Positions 12,211-25,607 are shown, numbered from the stretch's first letter. The stretch: 64,000 nt of DNA from Glandiceps talaboti (GCF_964340395.1 NC_135556.1:12547410-12611409); one strand, 5' to 3'. Notes: generated by a model not told the origin, from the sequence alone. A program made the numbers and translations.

Positions 12211-15200
12211 TACGGAAGCTATTTGGCAAACTGTTAGACCGCGTTGCAACATGTTAAACACTTTAAACCCATGAATGAAACTGTTCGCAGCTTGTTAATC
12301 ATTTCTGTGGCACTGTCCCCACCTTGTCAACTGCTACAATGCAGCCAACATGTGCTGACCTACCTAACACTGTGTTTTACTGTGCCTATTCTGCACCTGT
12401 CATTCTGTAAAGTGTGTGTAATAGTCGCTCTTACCTTGGCTGGTCTCAGTACCTCTAATTGTGTACCTATCTATCCAACGACATGCTCTGTCACCATTTC
12501 ACTACAAAGTGGCTTGCGCAGAAAGCAGGTCTCCATATAGAATTTGTTCATTGACATGACAATGCGTATGTGCACCAGGGTTAGTAACAGAGCTATAGGT
12601 GGGTAAAAACGGAAATAGTGTTCGAATTTGGACTGAAACTTTGTTACCGAACGAGTCCTTGCCATGTTAAAGGATTTCACACTGAACTTTAGGGGGAAAA
12701 CATCGGATTATTTGGCCGAGATATGCGGGATGGGATTTCTACAGTGAATTTTGTCATTAACATGAAAGCCTCGGAGTTGGTGGTTTGAACACTTGGTTTT
12801 TGGCCTCGGAGACGTGAACATCTCTCACCTGGCTCCAGCTTAGAGTGGGGCCATGAGGCCGAACACGGGCTATTACGAAATAGAGTCTATATTCCAGTTT
12901 TACTCCATACTTCGTATCGTATGTTGTTTACCTTTACTACACCCATATATGGTGATCCGTTGTTATTACAGTAGCATAATTAGTATAGTTCGTCAAATTC
13001 AGCCTAAACTAACACTCAGCACAGGACCACATTCAGTTCATGTCTATTTTTTTTTTATATTTTAGACACAAAGATGAAACCCTGCCAACAATAAGTCGTT
13101 CTGTCGATTCCTAAAGATTTAAGATAAAAATCCTCCCTAAACCTAATTACTGTTTTTTTTGAAAAAAAATTTCAACCAGTGAAAAAAATTGGTTATTTTC
13201 TTTTAAGATCAAAATATTACGATTGGTTATGCAATAATAAGCATATAGTCCGGGTTGAAAACTAAACTGACAGACATCTCTATTCATCCCGGTGACTTTT
13301 TATAATGACGTCATGAAAGAGTGACGTAACTTGATGGATAATACCTTTCTGTTCAACAAATTGACAATTATAAAATACCACTAACAAGATGTAATAATTT
13401 TTCAAGCTCTTTATGTTCTGACGTTTAAATAGATCATACGTCTATCTCGCAACGATTGATTAGTAAATTAAATATACAATGGCCCCCGCAATGCTAATTA
13501 GAGTAATGACTTTCAATTAGGGGGGGGGGGTCTTCAGTGAATACTGTTGAGAGGGCTGGGGAATTAGGGGAGGGGATGGGTATATTGTGTCACGTAGCGA
13601 TGGGATAACCAAAGCACAAAATACTGTGGAATTAGAAATACAAGGAGCAAATGTAAAACGTGACCTTCCCCTAATTTCATTTTCTAAAGTGTGGCCCTCC
13701 CCGTGAATCGATGTGTAATTTTTTTCAAAAACAGTCATTTGGTTTGGGGAGGATTTTTATCTAAAGTCTTTAGGAATCGACAGAAATTTAAAAAAAAAGT
13801 ACTCCATTCGGACATGCGCATTAGACGATCATTTATGTGTTATTCGTTAATTCTGCCAGTCTAGTATTTTGTTTTTATCACCAGTTTCTCATTTTATACA
13901 CGTTTTATATTGAATTTTATATTTACATATCAATGTCGTAAGTTATAAATATAAATATTCGGCTCACTTTTTCTACCATTGTACAATCGCGTTTTGAATA
14001 CATGCATGCTTGAATATCACGACGTTATTAATACTGTGAACATACGACCAGCAGGAGCTGAACGTGTCTGTCACGAACACCAGAAATAGGAGTCGGTGTC
14101 AATTACATATATGGCTATCCCATGCGTCGTCAAACAAAGAACTAACAACTCATACTGTGTCTGTATTTATATTGCAATATATACCATGTTATCACTTACT
14201 GTTTGAGGAGCAGAATTCTCAATTGCGGCGGTTTGGAAGTTTGTTTTTAGATAATTATATATTGCGGCATGTTTTCCACGATTTGGTTGGCTTCAAAAAC
14301 ATATTTATCGCTATGAGTCTGCAGTTGTAAATTACACATCTCGTTTCAAAGCAAATAATTTCAGCAACAGATGTTTTCACGGAATAAACCGAATCGTGTT
14401 GATAATTACATTGTCATATCCATTTTACGCAACTAGTGTGCATGACAAAGTTTAGTGTTCCATGCATGATTTGTTTTAGTGTCATTCCCTATATATCGAT
14501 CGTTGTTGCATGGTGTCCGTCGCATATTTGATTTACTGCGTAAACCATAGACAACGAAAAGCCGAGAAGGATAAAAACCGTAATCTATAAATCATCGCAT
14601 GCACTTCAGTATTTTTTGTAGAACACGATCATAAATTGGTAACTGTTGCTGCTAGTTAGAGAGAGTAAAAAAACACTTGCCGAATGATCGTGCATATAAA
14701 GAGATGTTAGTCGGCTCGATGAATTGTTATTATGTTAATAAAAATCGGCCACGGCTGCACGTATGAACAGATATTTCAAATAGAATGTCAACCCAAAAAC
14801 ATTGTTTCTTAATTCTGGAAGCATACCTTGTAGTACAAAAAATATACAAGGTAAATTATTTACGGTCTGAGTTCGGAAGCACTTTAAGGAAATAGACTGA
14901 TTGTATTACGGTATACATTATTGTAGATATAATGATTAAAAACCACTTTCAATTATTTCGTTACTGAGTTGCTATCCTATCTTTCAATCTTGACTAGATA
15001 AAGTCTGCAATTATGAATTAAATGCAAAACGTAAACAAACATATGCATGCAATGTGTTGATAGCCGCTTAGGTGATATTATAACTTCTTCCTGTCCACAC
15101 CCATTTCAGTTTGATTTATTCGGTCACGTGTCTATACGATCGAGTCTCCGGTGTCTCATAAGAATAGCAATTGCTGTAGTTAGATTGTTATCTCTCCGAT

Positions 15201-15433
15201 GTAAACCGATCAATAAAAAAAACTTAATGAAAGAAATTCGTGGTTGTCAATTAAATTCAATAGAACATTATCAGCGACATGGACCATCGACGAGAAGGGT
15301 ACAATTACAATTTTTTTAGCTGGGTTAATAAAAATGATGAATTGATCACGTGGGAGTACAAATGTATCCATATATCCAACAGTTCAAGCAAAGGGGCAAT
15401 ATTCATTATGTGTATTGTATAACAGAAGGCAGT
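12211..15433. other. Non-coding stretch right of the 65-bp array
   Basis: Only short frames without recognisable domains. Homopolymer runs, including G at 13520-13530. No firm feature. Confidence 0.5.
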
Positions 15434-15590
15434 AAGGCCTAAAAAATGATTGTTTTGTTCCGGTTACTCGACCCCCACCTAGCTTTTCACTACCGACCCT
15501 AAACTTTTTTTTACATATTCGAGAAAGAAAATCTCTCAAAAATTGTGAAATCTCACGAGAAATAGTGGATACTTAAACTGACATTGCTAC
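15434..15590 (-). mobile_element. MITE family C, copy 2, truncated
   Basis: It begins AAGGCCTAA, then TTGTTCCGGTTACTCGACCC and ACCGACCCTAAACTTTTTTT, and follows copy 1 to about 15590 (AATAGTGGATACTTAAACTG). The other half is replaced by unrelated sequence. Confidence 0.55.
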
Positions 15591-15966
15591 ATTTTATCAT
15601 CTGGAAGGACAAAAATATAGCTAAAATTGCTACATTTTATAGTCTGGCTCTCACAAATCTGACTGATATTGCTACGTTTTATTGTTTGTCGTGATAACAG
15701 TCTTTAACATTGCTACATTGCTACCATTTAGGCGGCCGTACTTATTTCATCGGTTTCTCATGACCCGACCGACACCCTCTACTGCAGAATTAGGAGGGGA
15801 AAAATCACAATATCACCGACCGACCGACCGACCGACCCATCATTTGGTGTTACAATAAGATGTTACTTTGAGAAACTTTAGCAAATCGTAGCCAAATACA
15901 GCAGAAGCTATTACAAGTGTAATGTTGTTACACTGTATATAATATGGCGCAAAACTGCCAATTTAA

Positions 15967-16225
15967 TACAGCCCACTTCATGTTAGTGTTCACTGGCTCT
16001 GTTTGATACGACCACACCAATAAGAAACACCACATGCTACACTTTAAGATAGCAACATTGAATGAATACAGGTTCTTGCGACATTTTGTCTACTTGGGAT
16101 AAACGAACCTGCCACAACCATGCAGACATCAACTGTAAACATCAAAACATTGGCACCGCATCTCTGCGTAAATGGTTTATTTCATTTAGACAAAATGTAG
16201 CTAGAAATTGCGATCTTGCCAGAAG
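15967..16225 (+). mobile_element. MITE family B, copy 1
   Basis: The left arm TTCATGTTAGTGTTCACTGG, CATGCTACACTTTAAGATAG and CATTTTGTCT is followed by a spacer with ACATCAAAACATTGGCACC and a partial inverted right arm (AGACAAAATGTAGC). The same blocks occur at 17.8, 51.4 and 52.0 kb. Confidence 0.55.
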
Positions 16226-16859
16226 TAGCTCCATCAACGAAAACATTGTAAATGTAGCTATGTTCTTACTTTGTAAGACGTTTGCATGACAGACGATGAA
16301 ATGTAGCAGTGTTAGCTAGATTTTTTGGTGAGTAAAATATAGCTGTATAAATGCTAATTTTAAGATTACGATTTCTGACTTGAAGGCGGAGCTCTGTTCT
16401 GTTTCAGCCCTTCTGGCTTCTATTTTTACATAAACTACTGAAGTTTCGACGTTCTGTTTGTAGCTCCAGTATTGCTGGCGCAACACACGAAGCGCTCGTC
16501 CCTTCATGGTTCGAACGTTATAAACTGACGAGCATCTAAAATGATTTCGCATTCTTGTGACGTGCGATTCAATCCCACTTCGGTTGAATATGGTAGATAA
16601 GTAATTATTCAAAAGTCCGATGAGAAAATTGCCGTAAATCATAGCTGTAAGAGTCATAAAATAATAATGAAAAATATTTGTATGATTCTAGGCTCATCAA
16701 TAAAATGTCACTATTTTAAAATAACAACTGTAATTTCGAAAACACGAGTTTATGTCCTTAGAGAGATACTATGTGCTCCGAAAAATGTATATCGGCAATA
16801 TAATTTATATCTAATATATAATTGTAAACGTACTCAATAAGTATAGTGATGTTCAGGTG

Positions 16860-16971
16860 TGTCTGTGCCTGTCTATCTATCTGTCTGTCTGTCTGGCTGG
16901 CTGGCTGTCTGTCTGTCTGTCTGTCTGTCTGGCTGTCTGTCTGTCTGTCTGCCTGCCTGCCTGCCTGCAAA
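16860..16971 (+). repeat. CTGT/CTGG/CTGC array abutting the LINE fragment
   Basis: It is a mixed tetranucleotide tract. Its CTGC end directly meets the broken RT fragment at 16972. Confidence 0.9.
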
Positions 16972-17313
16972 GAACCCAAGATTTAATATTGTCGTACATA
17001 GATCTAAGAACTTTCAAAATGTTTCCATACAAGTTATAAGATATTAATCTATGCCACAGGCACTTGTGTGCTACACGGTCTAACGGTTTGGAAAAGTCAA
17101 TGAAAATACAATACATACGACCCTTTTTCTGTGATAGATATTTTTGAACTGAAGATTGTAGTGTGAAAATATTGTCCATTGTGCTGTATCCCTTTCTAAA
17201 GCCACTCTACGCTTCATTGATTACGAGTGCTTCATCCGCCCAACTCACTAAACGATTATTAATAATTTTAGTGAAAATCTTGCTCATGGACGATAAAAGA
17301 GAAATCCCACGAA
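16972..17313 (-). pseudogene. LINE reverse-transcriptase fragment (CR1/RTE-like), broken
   Basis: On the minus strand the frame reads RGISLLSSMSKIFTKIINNR, then a segment ending NEA, an in-frame TAG, SGFRKGYSTMDNIFTLQSSV, YCIFIDFSKPLD and LWHRLISY. This matches the RT finger and palm motifs of non-LTR elements (QSGFRKGYST, then F-x-DF-x-KAFD, motif A). The TAG stands where Gln is usual. The 3' side runs into a CTGC/CTGT microsatellite at 16971, so the catalytic YxDD block is absent. It is an old, truncated copy. Confidence 0.75.
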
Positions 17314-17826
17314 ACTATATGTAAGTATAGATGTAGGTAAGTAGTTATATATTATCGCGTATATTACAGTATCGTCCATTAGTTTTATTTTATAGCAACC
17401 CTCTATTTCCTAGATGTACTTTAATATTGCATTAATGAAGGGTATACAAATCATATGCCCGTTAGGATGACGGTCCCAGCAGTTTAATAAACTAAAGTAG
17501 AAAATACTATTACAGAATATAATAAATATGTCAGGGTAATGAGTCAATCAGTCATCAGATGGACTGTGAATTAGTCAATTTATCAACTTCTAAAATGATA
17601 ATGTTCTTAATGCTTTCTGTCTTGGGACACATAACATCCAGATAAATAGTCTAGAATGTCATACATTTATATAGGGCAAACTTGTCATTAATAATTTACA
17701 TAGCCAACACTATCATTTCAGTGTGGTGTTATTAGTACCAGGAACTGACACACCAAAGAACTGATGCACAACTAACGAGGATGTAGTTATATGTACACAG
17801 TGTTGTTATCGCATGAAAACAAAACG

Positions 17827-18000
17827 CACACATTTCATGTTACCGTTCACACTAGCTCCGTTTTATACAACCACGCCGAAACCAGTAAGAAACTGCACAT
17901 GCTACAATTAACAAGATTGGATGACTACAGTTTCTTGCAACATTTTGTCATGAATGACACGAACTAACGTGCCGCCATGAAGACATCAAAACCAGATTTA
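17827..18000 (+). mobile_element. MITE family B, copy 2, partial
   Basis: TTTCATGTTACCGTTCACAC, AGTAAGAAACTGCACATGCT, CAGTTTCTTGCAACATTTTG and GAAGACATCAAAACCAG match the left half of the family; no right arm is visible. Confidence 0.5.
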
Positions 18001-18281
18001 AACTGAATGCCTTCCGTAAGGGCAAAGTTTTTGAGATTCTCGTTCCTACAGACAATTGTTGGAATACAACAGAACATATACAGTAAGTTATTTGTTCTCA
18101 TTGATTGCTGTTTGCCCCTTGCTGTAGCAATCTCCTGGCCAACTAGAACATGTAATGTGAAGCTTTATACAACGTTGTAGCATAGCACTCACCATAGAAG
18201 AATTGTTTCTGGTCAGCATGCAGCACTTAAATACCCCCCCCCCCTTCCCGCGTCAATTTTTTTTTCATGTTTGTCCAGCAT

Positions 18282-18358
18282 AACATACATACATACATAC
18301 ATACATACATACATACATACATACATACATACATACATACATACATACATACATACAT

Positions 18359-18397
<39 letters not shown>

Positions 18398-18452
18398 CAG
18401 ACATGGACAGAGAGAGTGTGTGTGTGTGTGTGTGTCTGTCTGTCTGTCTGTC

Positions 18453-18494
<42 letters not shown>
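18282..18494 (+). repeat. CATA, CAGA, GT and CTGT compound array
   Basis: CATA to 18360, CAGA to about 18396, GT near 18416-18436, CTGT to 18494. CAGA and CTGT are reverse complements, so the two sides can pair. Confidence 0.95.
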
Positions 18495-18495
<1 letters not shown>

Positions 18496-19085
18496 TACAT
18501 CGTATCATAGTTGACGTTGTGTCGATAAAAAGGTGGTCTGGGTATCTACTCAATCCAAATAAGGGAATGTTTTCACGTTAAACATTGCTTTTAACTTTTC
18601 CAATCACTGACAAGTTAATCAGATATATGCTATAGTGTTTGTCTGACATGTTAACAAAGGATACAAACATTGCATTGTTTGTGCGATACAATCGTTTTCC
18701 TGTACGAAGCTATAGATGCAAATATGAAGCACCATTTAATTGCATAGTTTCTATACGTTATATATATACACCATTAGCATAGCGTCTGGACTGAAGTGAA
18801 CCATATTGTCGGCGAATAGAATAAAAGAGTTTGTCGAAAGATGTACTGTGTATATTGTATTATCGGATGAAAACACACAACATATTGATCATAAACGTTG
18901 CAATGTTAATAAAGTCGCCAAGGCAGGTATATTGTTCTGCAACAATATTTTCCAAATGCAAACTCTGTTGCCGCAAAACCTAACACATCGACGTCCCATA
19001 GGCAACAAAACAGAAATAACTTTTTACCTGTACTTTTCGCACAACTGAACTGAGATTCAGAAAATGCAAAAAAAGGCATGTCAAA

Positions 19086-19144
<59 letters not shown>

Positions 19145-21420
19145 TGTCTGTGTGTGTGTCTGTGTGTGTGTGTCTTTGTGTGTGCGTGTCTTTTACTTAG
19201 GGTGTGTAGATGGAAAAAATGTTCAAATGAAGGTGATCAGATCAGTGTAATGCAAGTTACGTCCAGAGCAAAAGAGGGATTTTCCATCAAAACAGTCGGT
19301 GCTCTGCTAACGTATGCTATGAAGCGTGACTTCAAGTGTGTTATATAATATTATATAATCACTCCGGCCAAAGTCCACATACACATGTCAGATTCAATGC
19401 CAAGGATGCCCGGGCAACGATGCTATAGCAGGCCTGGTGAAACGTGCTTATGTGTGATTTTTTGGGGTGTGGATTTAAGGGACTTAGGTGTCTATCTTGT
19501 TGATGATGACCCGAATATAGACTGTAGTCAATGTACTATAACACTTTCGATTTTTTAAAAAGGGTATATATTCTCCGAAACTGCTGAAAATCGATGGGAA
19601 TATTTTGGTCAAAAATTAAAACTTCGAAACTACTTGACAGATCTACACATACTAAAGGGAACATCCTCTTATAACAACAGCTTGTATTTCAGAATCAGTT
19701 GTGCTACAATGCCATTGGCGCTAGCATCTATTATTTTCATTTTGAACATTAGCATCCAAATTGGCGTTTTGTTATTACAATATCTCTTTATATGCATTAT
19801 CAATATTGAACACACAAGTTTGATTTATAAAATTAATATTCATCTATATATTTAAGCGAGAATATCAACAAGTTGCCACTCTCATACCATCACCAATTGC
19901 AACCCATAGGGGGGTTTAGTGTAAATGAATAACACCAGACTAGATACTGATTCAAGAGTTAGATAACACAGTATCAAGTTGGTTTCAATATAATATACTA
20001 CCAGCTCTGATTTCGGTTTGAAACATTTCCATCACTATATATATATATATACAAATGGTGACATTTCTACATACCTTGTTCACCAAATAGTAACTATTCC
20101 GCTCTTTTAGCGACTAGCTAATGACACCTCTCCCTCTCCAGTCGTGATTCACAACAATGGAGCATTCGTCTGAAATACCTGTACAAGTGACAGACGGAAC
20201 AATATGTATGCTATTAATAACTATGAGCTGCTTCGTTATTAAAGGCATATCATAAAGATAAGGGTACAAACCGTTAATGAGGGAATGTCAGTGTGTGGGA
20301 AATAGGACGGAACGAATTATCCGCCGACACAAGGTACGTCGTGTGTGTATATGCGGAGTTTTAATATGTAGATAGGTACCGTTTACATTTCTACATAGAT
20401 GAAACAAACGCACGCTATTCATCAAGGGGCTTTAAACGATGGATTTCATGAAGTCAAACAGAAAGCTGAATCATACACTACATTCAATTGAAATATTACG
20501 CCCACTTTCAGTGTGACATCGTACAAAGAACATATTACATTTGTACTATAATAGTTAAAGCTAATGGTCTTGCTCTCCCACAAAGCCTTCTAAATATCTT
20601 TTAGTGATAAAAACCAACCAATTCTGCTAATATTCACCAATAGACACACTGATCTTGGAAAAATACGAAAGACCAGTAGAACTAGAAATCAGCTGCCGTG
20701 GTTTCCATGGAAAGTTCAGTCCTGGATAAATAGTTGTTTCGCTGTCGCATATTGAATGTGAATGATAATAACAGATAAAGCCGGACTGTCGGCACTTTCC
20801 TTTTACTCGACTTCCATTTTAACTCGATAAAGGTTACATGATCGAAAAAATCATTTCGACTTATGATCAATAGTTGAGATTCACTCAGATTCTTAGTATC
20901 TTTAAACACTTTAACAGAGTTAACATGCTGTAGTCTTACCTTGCCCGTCTTGCGTTTTGACACCGTCGATAACGATGGGACGCAATGTGTCAAAGTGCGC
21001 ATGCGTAGGCATCATAGGGCATGCCATCAAGAGATTGGTGGATTATTTTCCGAATCGTCATGTAATGCAGACTTTTTCTGAAGACGTCATAATTCAGAAC
21101 ATGCGGTAAATGCTGCCCTGAAACCGTCTTCGACATTAAACTATATTCTGTACTCACGTGGCTTCCAAGCCCTTGTACTATTTTATACTTGTAAACGACA
21201 TTGACCTACTTTCTGTTGGCAATTGGCTCAAGGACGTCTAATATAAAGTTATATATACAAACGGGGATCTATTAATAGCAACATTGGTACACTAGAGGTA
21301 AACTAAGGTTTATCATTGCCACGTACATATGGCATTCAAGGCTCTGACAATAATTCATCTGCCAATGATGAGGGCGCCATAGAGCCCGGATATGTGAGAA
21401 TGGCAAAGACATACCGTAAT
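18495..21420. other. Non-coding stretch around the GT array
   Basis: Apart from the GT array, short frames only; that at 20682-21002 (minus) has no recognisable domain. Confidence 0.5.
19088..19185 (+). repeat. GT dinucleotide array
   Basis: Pure TG for about 50 nt, then TG with TCTG interruptions. Confidence 0.95.
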
Positions 21421-21784
21421 AAGGCCTAACACAAAAATTGCGTGGTTCCGATTACGCTCAATTTTAGAATAGGTGGGGTAGGTAGGTTTTTTATTTTATT
21501 TTATTATATATTTGTTTTCTGTGTGAGTGTCTAGTTCAGGTTTTCCATTGTTTTCCAGTCTCTGTGATGTTTATTTCTTCGCATCAGTACAGCCATTACA
21601 GATTGGAAGAACAGTTTTACATTACATTGTTAAAGTTGATGTCAGTTTCCGCATCCACTATTTCTCGTGAGACTTCACAATTTTTCTCGAATACGTAAAA
21701 TAAAAACTTTAGGGTCGGCGTGAAATGCTAGGTGGGGTTGGGTACTTGGACTGGAACCAAACAGTTATTTTTTTGAAGGCCTAA
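21421..21784 (+). mobile_element. MITE family C, copy 3 (most complete)
   Basis: 364 bp bounded by AAGGCCTAA at the left and its inverse near 21776-21784, with inner inverted arms GTGGTTCCGATTAC and CTGGAACCAAACAG. It is non-coding. It defines the family together with copies at 5.3, 15.4 and 26.5 kb. Confidence 0.65.
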
Positions 21785-22466
21785 CTCTGGAAATTTTCAC
21801 TAATGACTTATTTTTCCTTATTTCGCTGCAAAACAAAAAAATGTCATCTTATACATACACATAATATACCATGCTAGTAATTTGTTGTTGTTTTTTTAAA
21901 AAAACACCAGTGTTTTAGAGCTGGTTGAAGGGTGTAAAATCGCAATTTTCTAGTGCTGAAAATATTTAGGTTTGCTGTAATTGATGGTTGTAATAATAGA
22001 TACGAATTATAAACACATCGTTGTGTTATCAATGTCCTGAATTTCAGCGATAAATATTTTTTTTGCCCAGATACTCACTTGTGGTGGTGTTGCCATTTTT
22101 AACATCAGGGACGTTCAGCTTTTCTCTGACTCAGCGATAGAGGGTGTCATTTCTTTTTTTGTTCTATTTTCTGGCCAGATACATAAATATAAGGTTGAAG
22201 GTCTCATGAGAATCATAAAAAAATGTCACCCTTTATGACAACACACTGCTATGTTACCAAGCTGTCCCATGCCTCAATTGGTGGTTCATTTAAGATACCA
22301 CAAGCCTGTAGCAAAGATGTTAAATATTTGTTTGCTTGTTTGTTTGTTTGTTTGCAGTACATATTTCAAAATATGATTGTGTTAGTTTGAATACAAGTAT
22401 GCGTATATTCATCTTTTAGAGTCATTTACAGTCGAGTGAAAGTTTGCTAGTGGGTTCAGGTGTTAA

Positions 22467-22467
<1 letters not shown>

Positions 22468-22535
<68 letters not shown>

Positions 22536-22638
22536 GTGAGTGAGTGAGTGAGTGAGTGAGTGAGTGAGTGAGTGAGTGAGTGAGTGAGTGAGTGAGTGAG
22601 TGAGTGAGTGAGTGAGTGAGTGAGTGAGTGAGTGAGTT
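22468..22638 (+). repeat. GATT then GAGT tetranucleotide array
   Basis: About 17 GATT units change at 22534 to about 26 GAGT units, a one-base switch. Confidence 0.95.
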
Positions 22639-23580
22639 GCCCGTGATTAAAAACTGGTGGGAAAAATAGCAATTACACGATTGATATTTTAAAAAAATGG
22701 AATATTTTATTGCTCTCCATGTGCTTTCAACTCAAATATAAACAAAAATATTTTTATAAAATCAATTTCAAATATATAAACATATATATTATCATTCATT
22801 GAAGTGTACAGGGACCAGCCCTAGTTATTTATTTTGGTGTCTTCGCTTTTACATTAACAATGTATGTATCTTGATATTAAAAAATACCTAATAAAACTTA
22901 TTGGTAATCTATACTGGCAGTCTAAGTACAAAAAAGGACAACATATGTAAACATTGCAATGTTCTTCACGCAGGTGCCAAGTCAGGATTCCAACTTTACA
23001 AGGGTGCTAATCTAATGTACATTCAGATATGTCAGTTGATCCAATTTATAGTACGATTCTGTTGTAGTGAATTTAACTAGGTTGTCATCTCTAAGCACAT
23101 CACCATAGTTGTACAACTTGAAGTAAACTCTTCACTTCAACGATATTGTCATTTCACAATAAAGATCCACAGGTACTTGCTTATTGTTCATTTAGATAGA
23201 CTAGACACAGGTCAAAATAGTGTTGATCGTTTTAATTTGAGACAAATTTAGACTGAGTTATATGTAAACCCTGAGTGATTTTTGTAATGAAAAAGACGAT
23301 CGGTTATTGAATAGATAGACGGAATCATTGGGATTACATGTCATGTCATTTGAAACTAAGTCTAAAATACAGTAGTACTTTGTAAAAGGTCGTTACAATG
23401 AAATAAAAAAGACTACAATGCAGTTGTCTCGATGTACGACGATGAATCGAAGTTGGAGGCCAGTGATTCCATGTCTAACATTCGGTCATTCACGCAAATA
23501 AAGTCAAGGAGTGCTTAAAAAGCGATGCAATTGGATTTAAAATATCAGCCATAAGATCTATACTCAAACTTCATAAGCCT

Positions 23581-23586
23581 TTTATT
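23581..23586 (-). terminator. AATAAA overlapping the stop codon of the secreted-protein gene
   Basis: The last codons read CCA GAA TAA AAG, so the stop TAA lies inside a canonical AATAAA. If used, the 3' UTR would be only about 10-30 nt. Another AATAAA on the same strand at 22833-22828 would give a UTR of about 750 nt. Confidence 0.4.
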
Positions 23587-24472
23587 CTGGAATATCGGCC
23601 ACTTGGGTTGGATTCGGTACGTCTTCATGAGGAGGGAAAGCTGGTCTACCTGATGGACGAGGTGGTTTGCCACTTGGTGGTGGTCCGCTTGGTTTGGGTT
23701 TACAACGATGACGACGTGGAGGATGTGGTCTGTCACCACGACGTTGACCACCACGAAGTCCAAGAAATCTACGGAGACGAGGCTCTCCAACATCTACTTC
23801 TGTTTCGTCTTCTTCTTTTGATTCATCGGATTCTTCGCTCCTAGAGAAATCAATATCATCCGAGTTGTCATCGCATTCTTCGCTGTGAGAGTCTAATTCT
23901 GGTCTTTCAGGGCGTCCTGGTCTTGAGGGCCTCTCACCATCGATGGGAGGCATTCCTGTACCATGTTCTGGCCTTTCTGGATGACCTGGTCTCTCACCAT
24001 CGAAGGAAGGCCTTCCTGTACCATGTTCTGGTTTGCCTGTTGGTCTTACACCGGACCCAGGCCCTCGTCTGTCTGGTCTTCCAGGACGTCCACGACCAAA
24101 ACCAGCACGGCGTTCACGGATTCTTCCAACAGCTTCATTAGTGTCACCATCGCCAGGACGTGGTATAGCAGCACCTGCTGGTTTTTCTGGCATTTTCCCT
24201 TCACCATCATTCGGTCCCTCTGGTCTCAAGCCATCTGTAGTTGGACGCTCTGGTCTTTCTGGCCTTTCATGCGATCCATCACTTTCTTCATCAGATTCCA
24301 TTGGTCTTTTATGAGGATGTGGTCTGTGTCTATTTTCTCCATCCATTGGTGGACGTACTCCTTCATCGAATTCAACTGGTCTCGCCAGACGTCCTGTTCT
24401 ATATCCATGTGAAGTATAAACTAGCATAGTTGCTATGACTACAAATACCAACGAAGTCAAATGAAGCTTCAT
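23582..24472 (-). CDS. Secreted Arg/Pro/Gly-rich low-complexity protein, family unknown
   Basis: 296 residues in one open frame. Residues 1-23 are a clear signal peptide (MKLHLTSLVFVVIATMLVYT, then SHG before Tyr24). The mature part is low complexity: RPERPERP blocks at 70-77, a basic Gly/Arg stretch with a possible furin site RIRERR at 117-122, two 20-residue repeats starting PEHGTG at 148 and 168 with DGERP in each, an acidic Ser/Asp/Glu tract at about 193-230, then a very basic Pro/Arg tail from 231 (PRLRRFLGLRGGQRRG and PHPPRRHRCKPKP). There are only two cysteines, C200 and C257. Upstream, an acceptor-like AG ends at 24490, so the 5' UTR may be spliced. Possible roles are a matrix, mucus or biomineral protein, or a precursor of basic peptides; these are guesses from composition. 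No homologue is recognised. The coding case rests on length, signal peptide and codon-scale repeats. Confidence 0.75.
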   Translation of the reverse strand: MKLHLTSLVFVVIATMLVYTSHGYRTGRLARPVEFDEGVRPPMDGENRHRPHPHKRPMESDEESDGSHERPERPERPTTDGLRPEGPNDGEGKMPEKPAGAAIPRPGDGDTNEAVGRIRERRAGFGRGRPGRPDRRGPGSGVRPTGKPEHGTGRPSFDGERPGHPERPEHGTGMPPIDGERPSRPGRPERPELDSHSEECDDNSDDIDFSRSEESDESKEEDETEVDVGEPRLRRFLGLRGGQRRGDRPHPPRRHRCKPKPSGPPPSGKPPRPSGRPAFPPHEDVPNPTQVADIPE

Positions 24473-24489
24473 CTTCCTGAAGTTGTCTG

Positions 24490-24887
<398 letters not shown>

Positions 24888-25597
24888 CAAACTATAGTTG
24901 TAGTAGTATGTCGAAGATATTCAGCAATGTTGAAGGACGCAATGTTTAAATCAATTCGACTGTCTTCTCAAGTTGGTGGTTTCTTCAGCTGCCTACTTTT
25001 TCTTTCCTCTCCAAAAGTTCGATCTGCTGAAACCGTGTTTTGCAGTCATATTTATGCTACACAGGGTGGAGTCTGGAGACGTCTCTGTCGTGGAACCACA
25101 ATTACGTCAATATCTTTGATTCGTTCATATTCAAATTGTAACATAAAATGATATCAAAGTGTTCAAAGGTGTACGGTGGTACCCTCGTAGGGTGAGTCAT
25201 GGCGGGGACTCACTGTGCATCGTACTAATAATAGACTACAAAGGTACGTACGTATGTACAGATCAATAGCTTTGTTATGCAAATACCAAAGAAAGTTGGC
25301 TTTCCAAATTTGGTCATGGCGGAGAGGTCAAGCCATATCGTAGGGAACATGCGTATGCATACAGGTAAACAGAAACACTGTGTATTGTTCCCAATTTGGA
25401 TCACGTCCATATCTTACAATGATATAGGTGAATGGATGGTATACTAGTATATTCAATATGACAGGGTACCTACCACCGCCTGTCCTCGTATTTCTATATC
25501 GTTACTGTTTGTTTCTTGTAGGTGTAACTATGAAAGTTAGGAACAGTTACGCATATATTTTGAAATAAAGTATATGTGTCTTCTTTATTTATTGATC

Positions 25598-25607
25598 TAG
25601 ATGTTGC

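Noticed and set aside
12244-12540. 98-residue plus-strand frame with a hydrophobic segment
   Set aside because: No homologue recognised, ordinary length for chance, no splice or promoter signal.
23963-24412. 149-residue plus-strand frame opposite the secreted-protein gene
   Set aside because: Shadow of the Arg/Pro-rich minus-strand frame; no signal peptide or domain, and biased Trp/Ser composition expected from the antisense.
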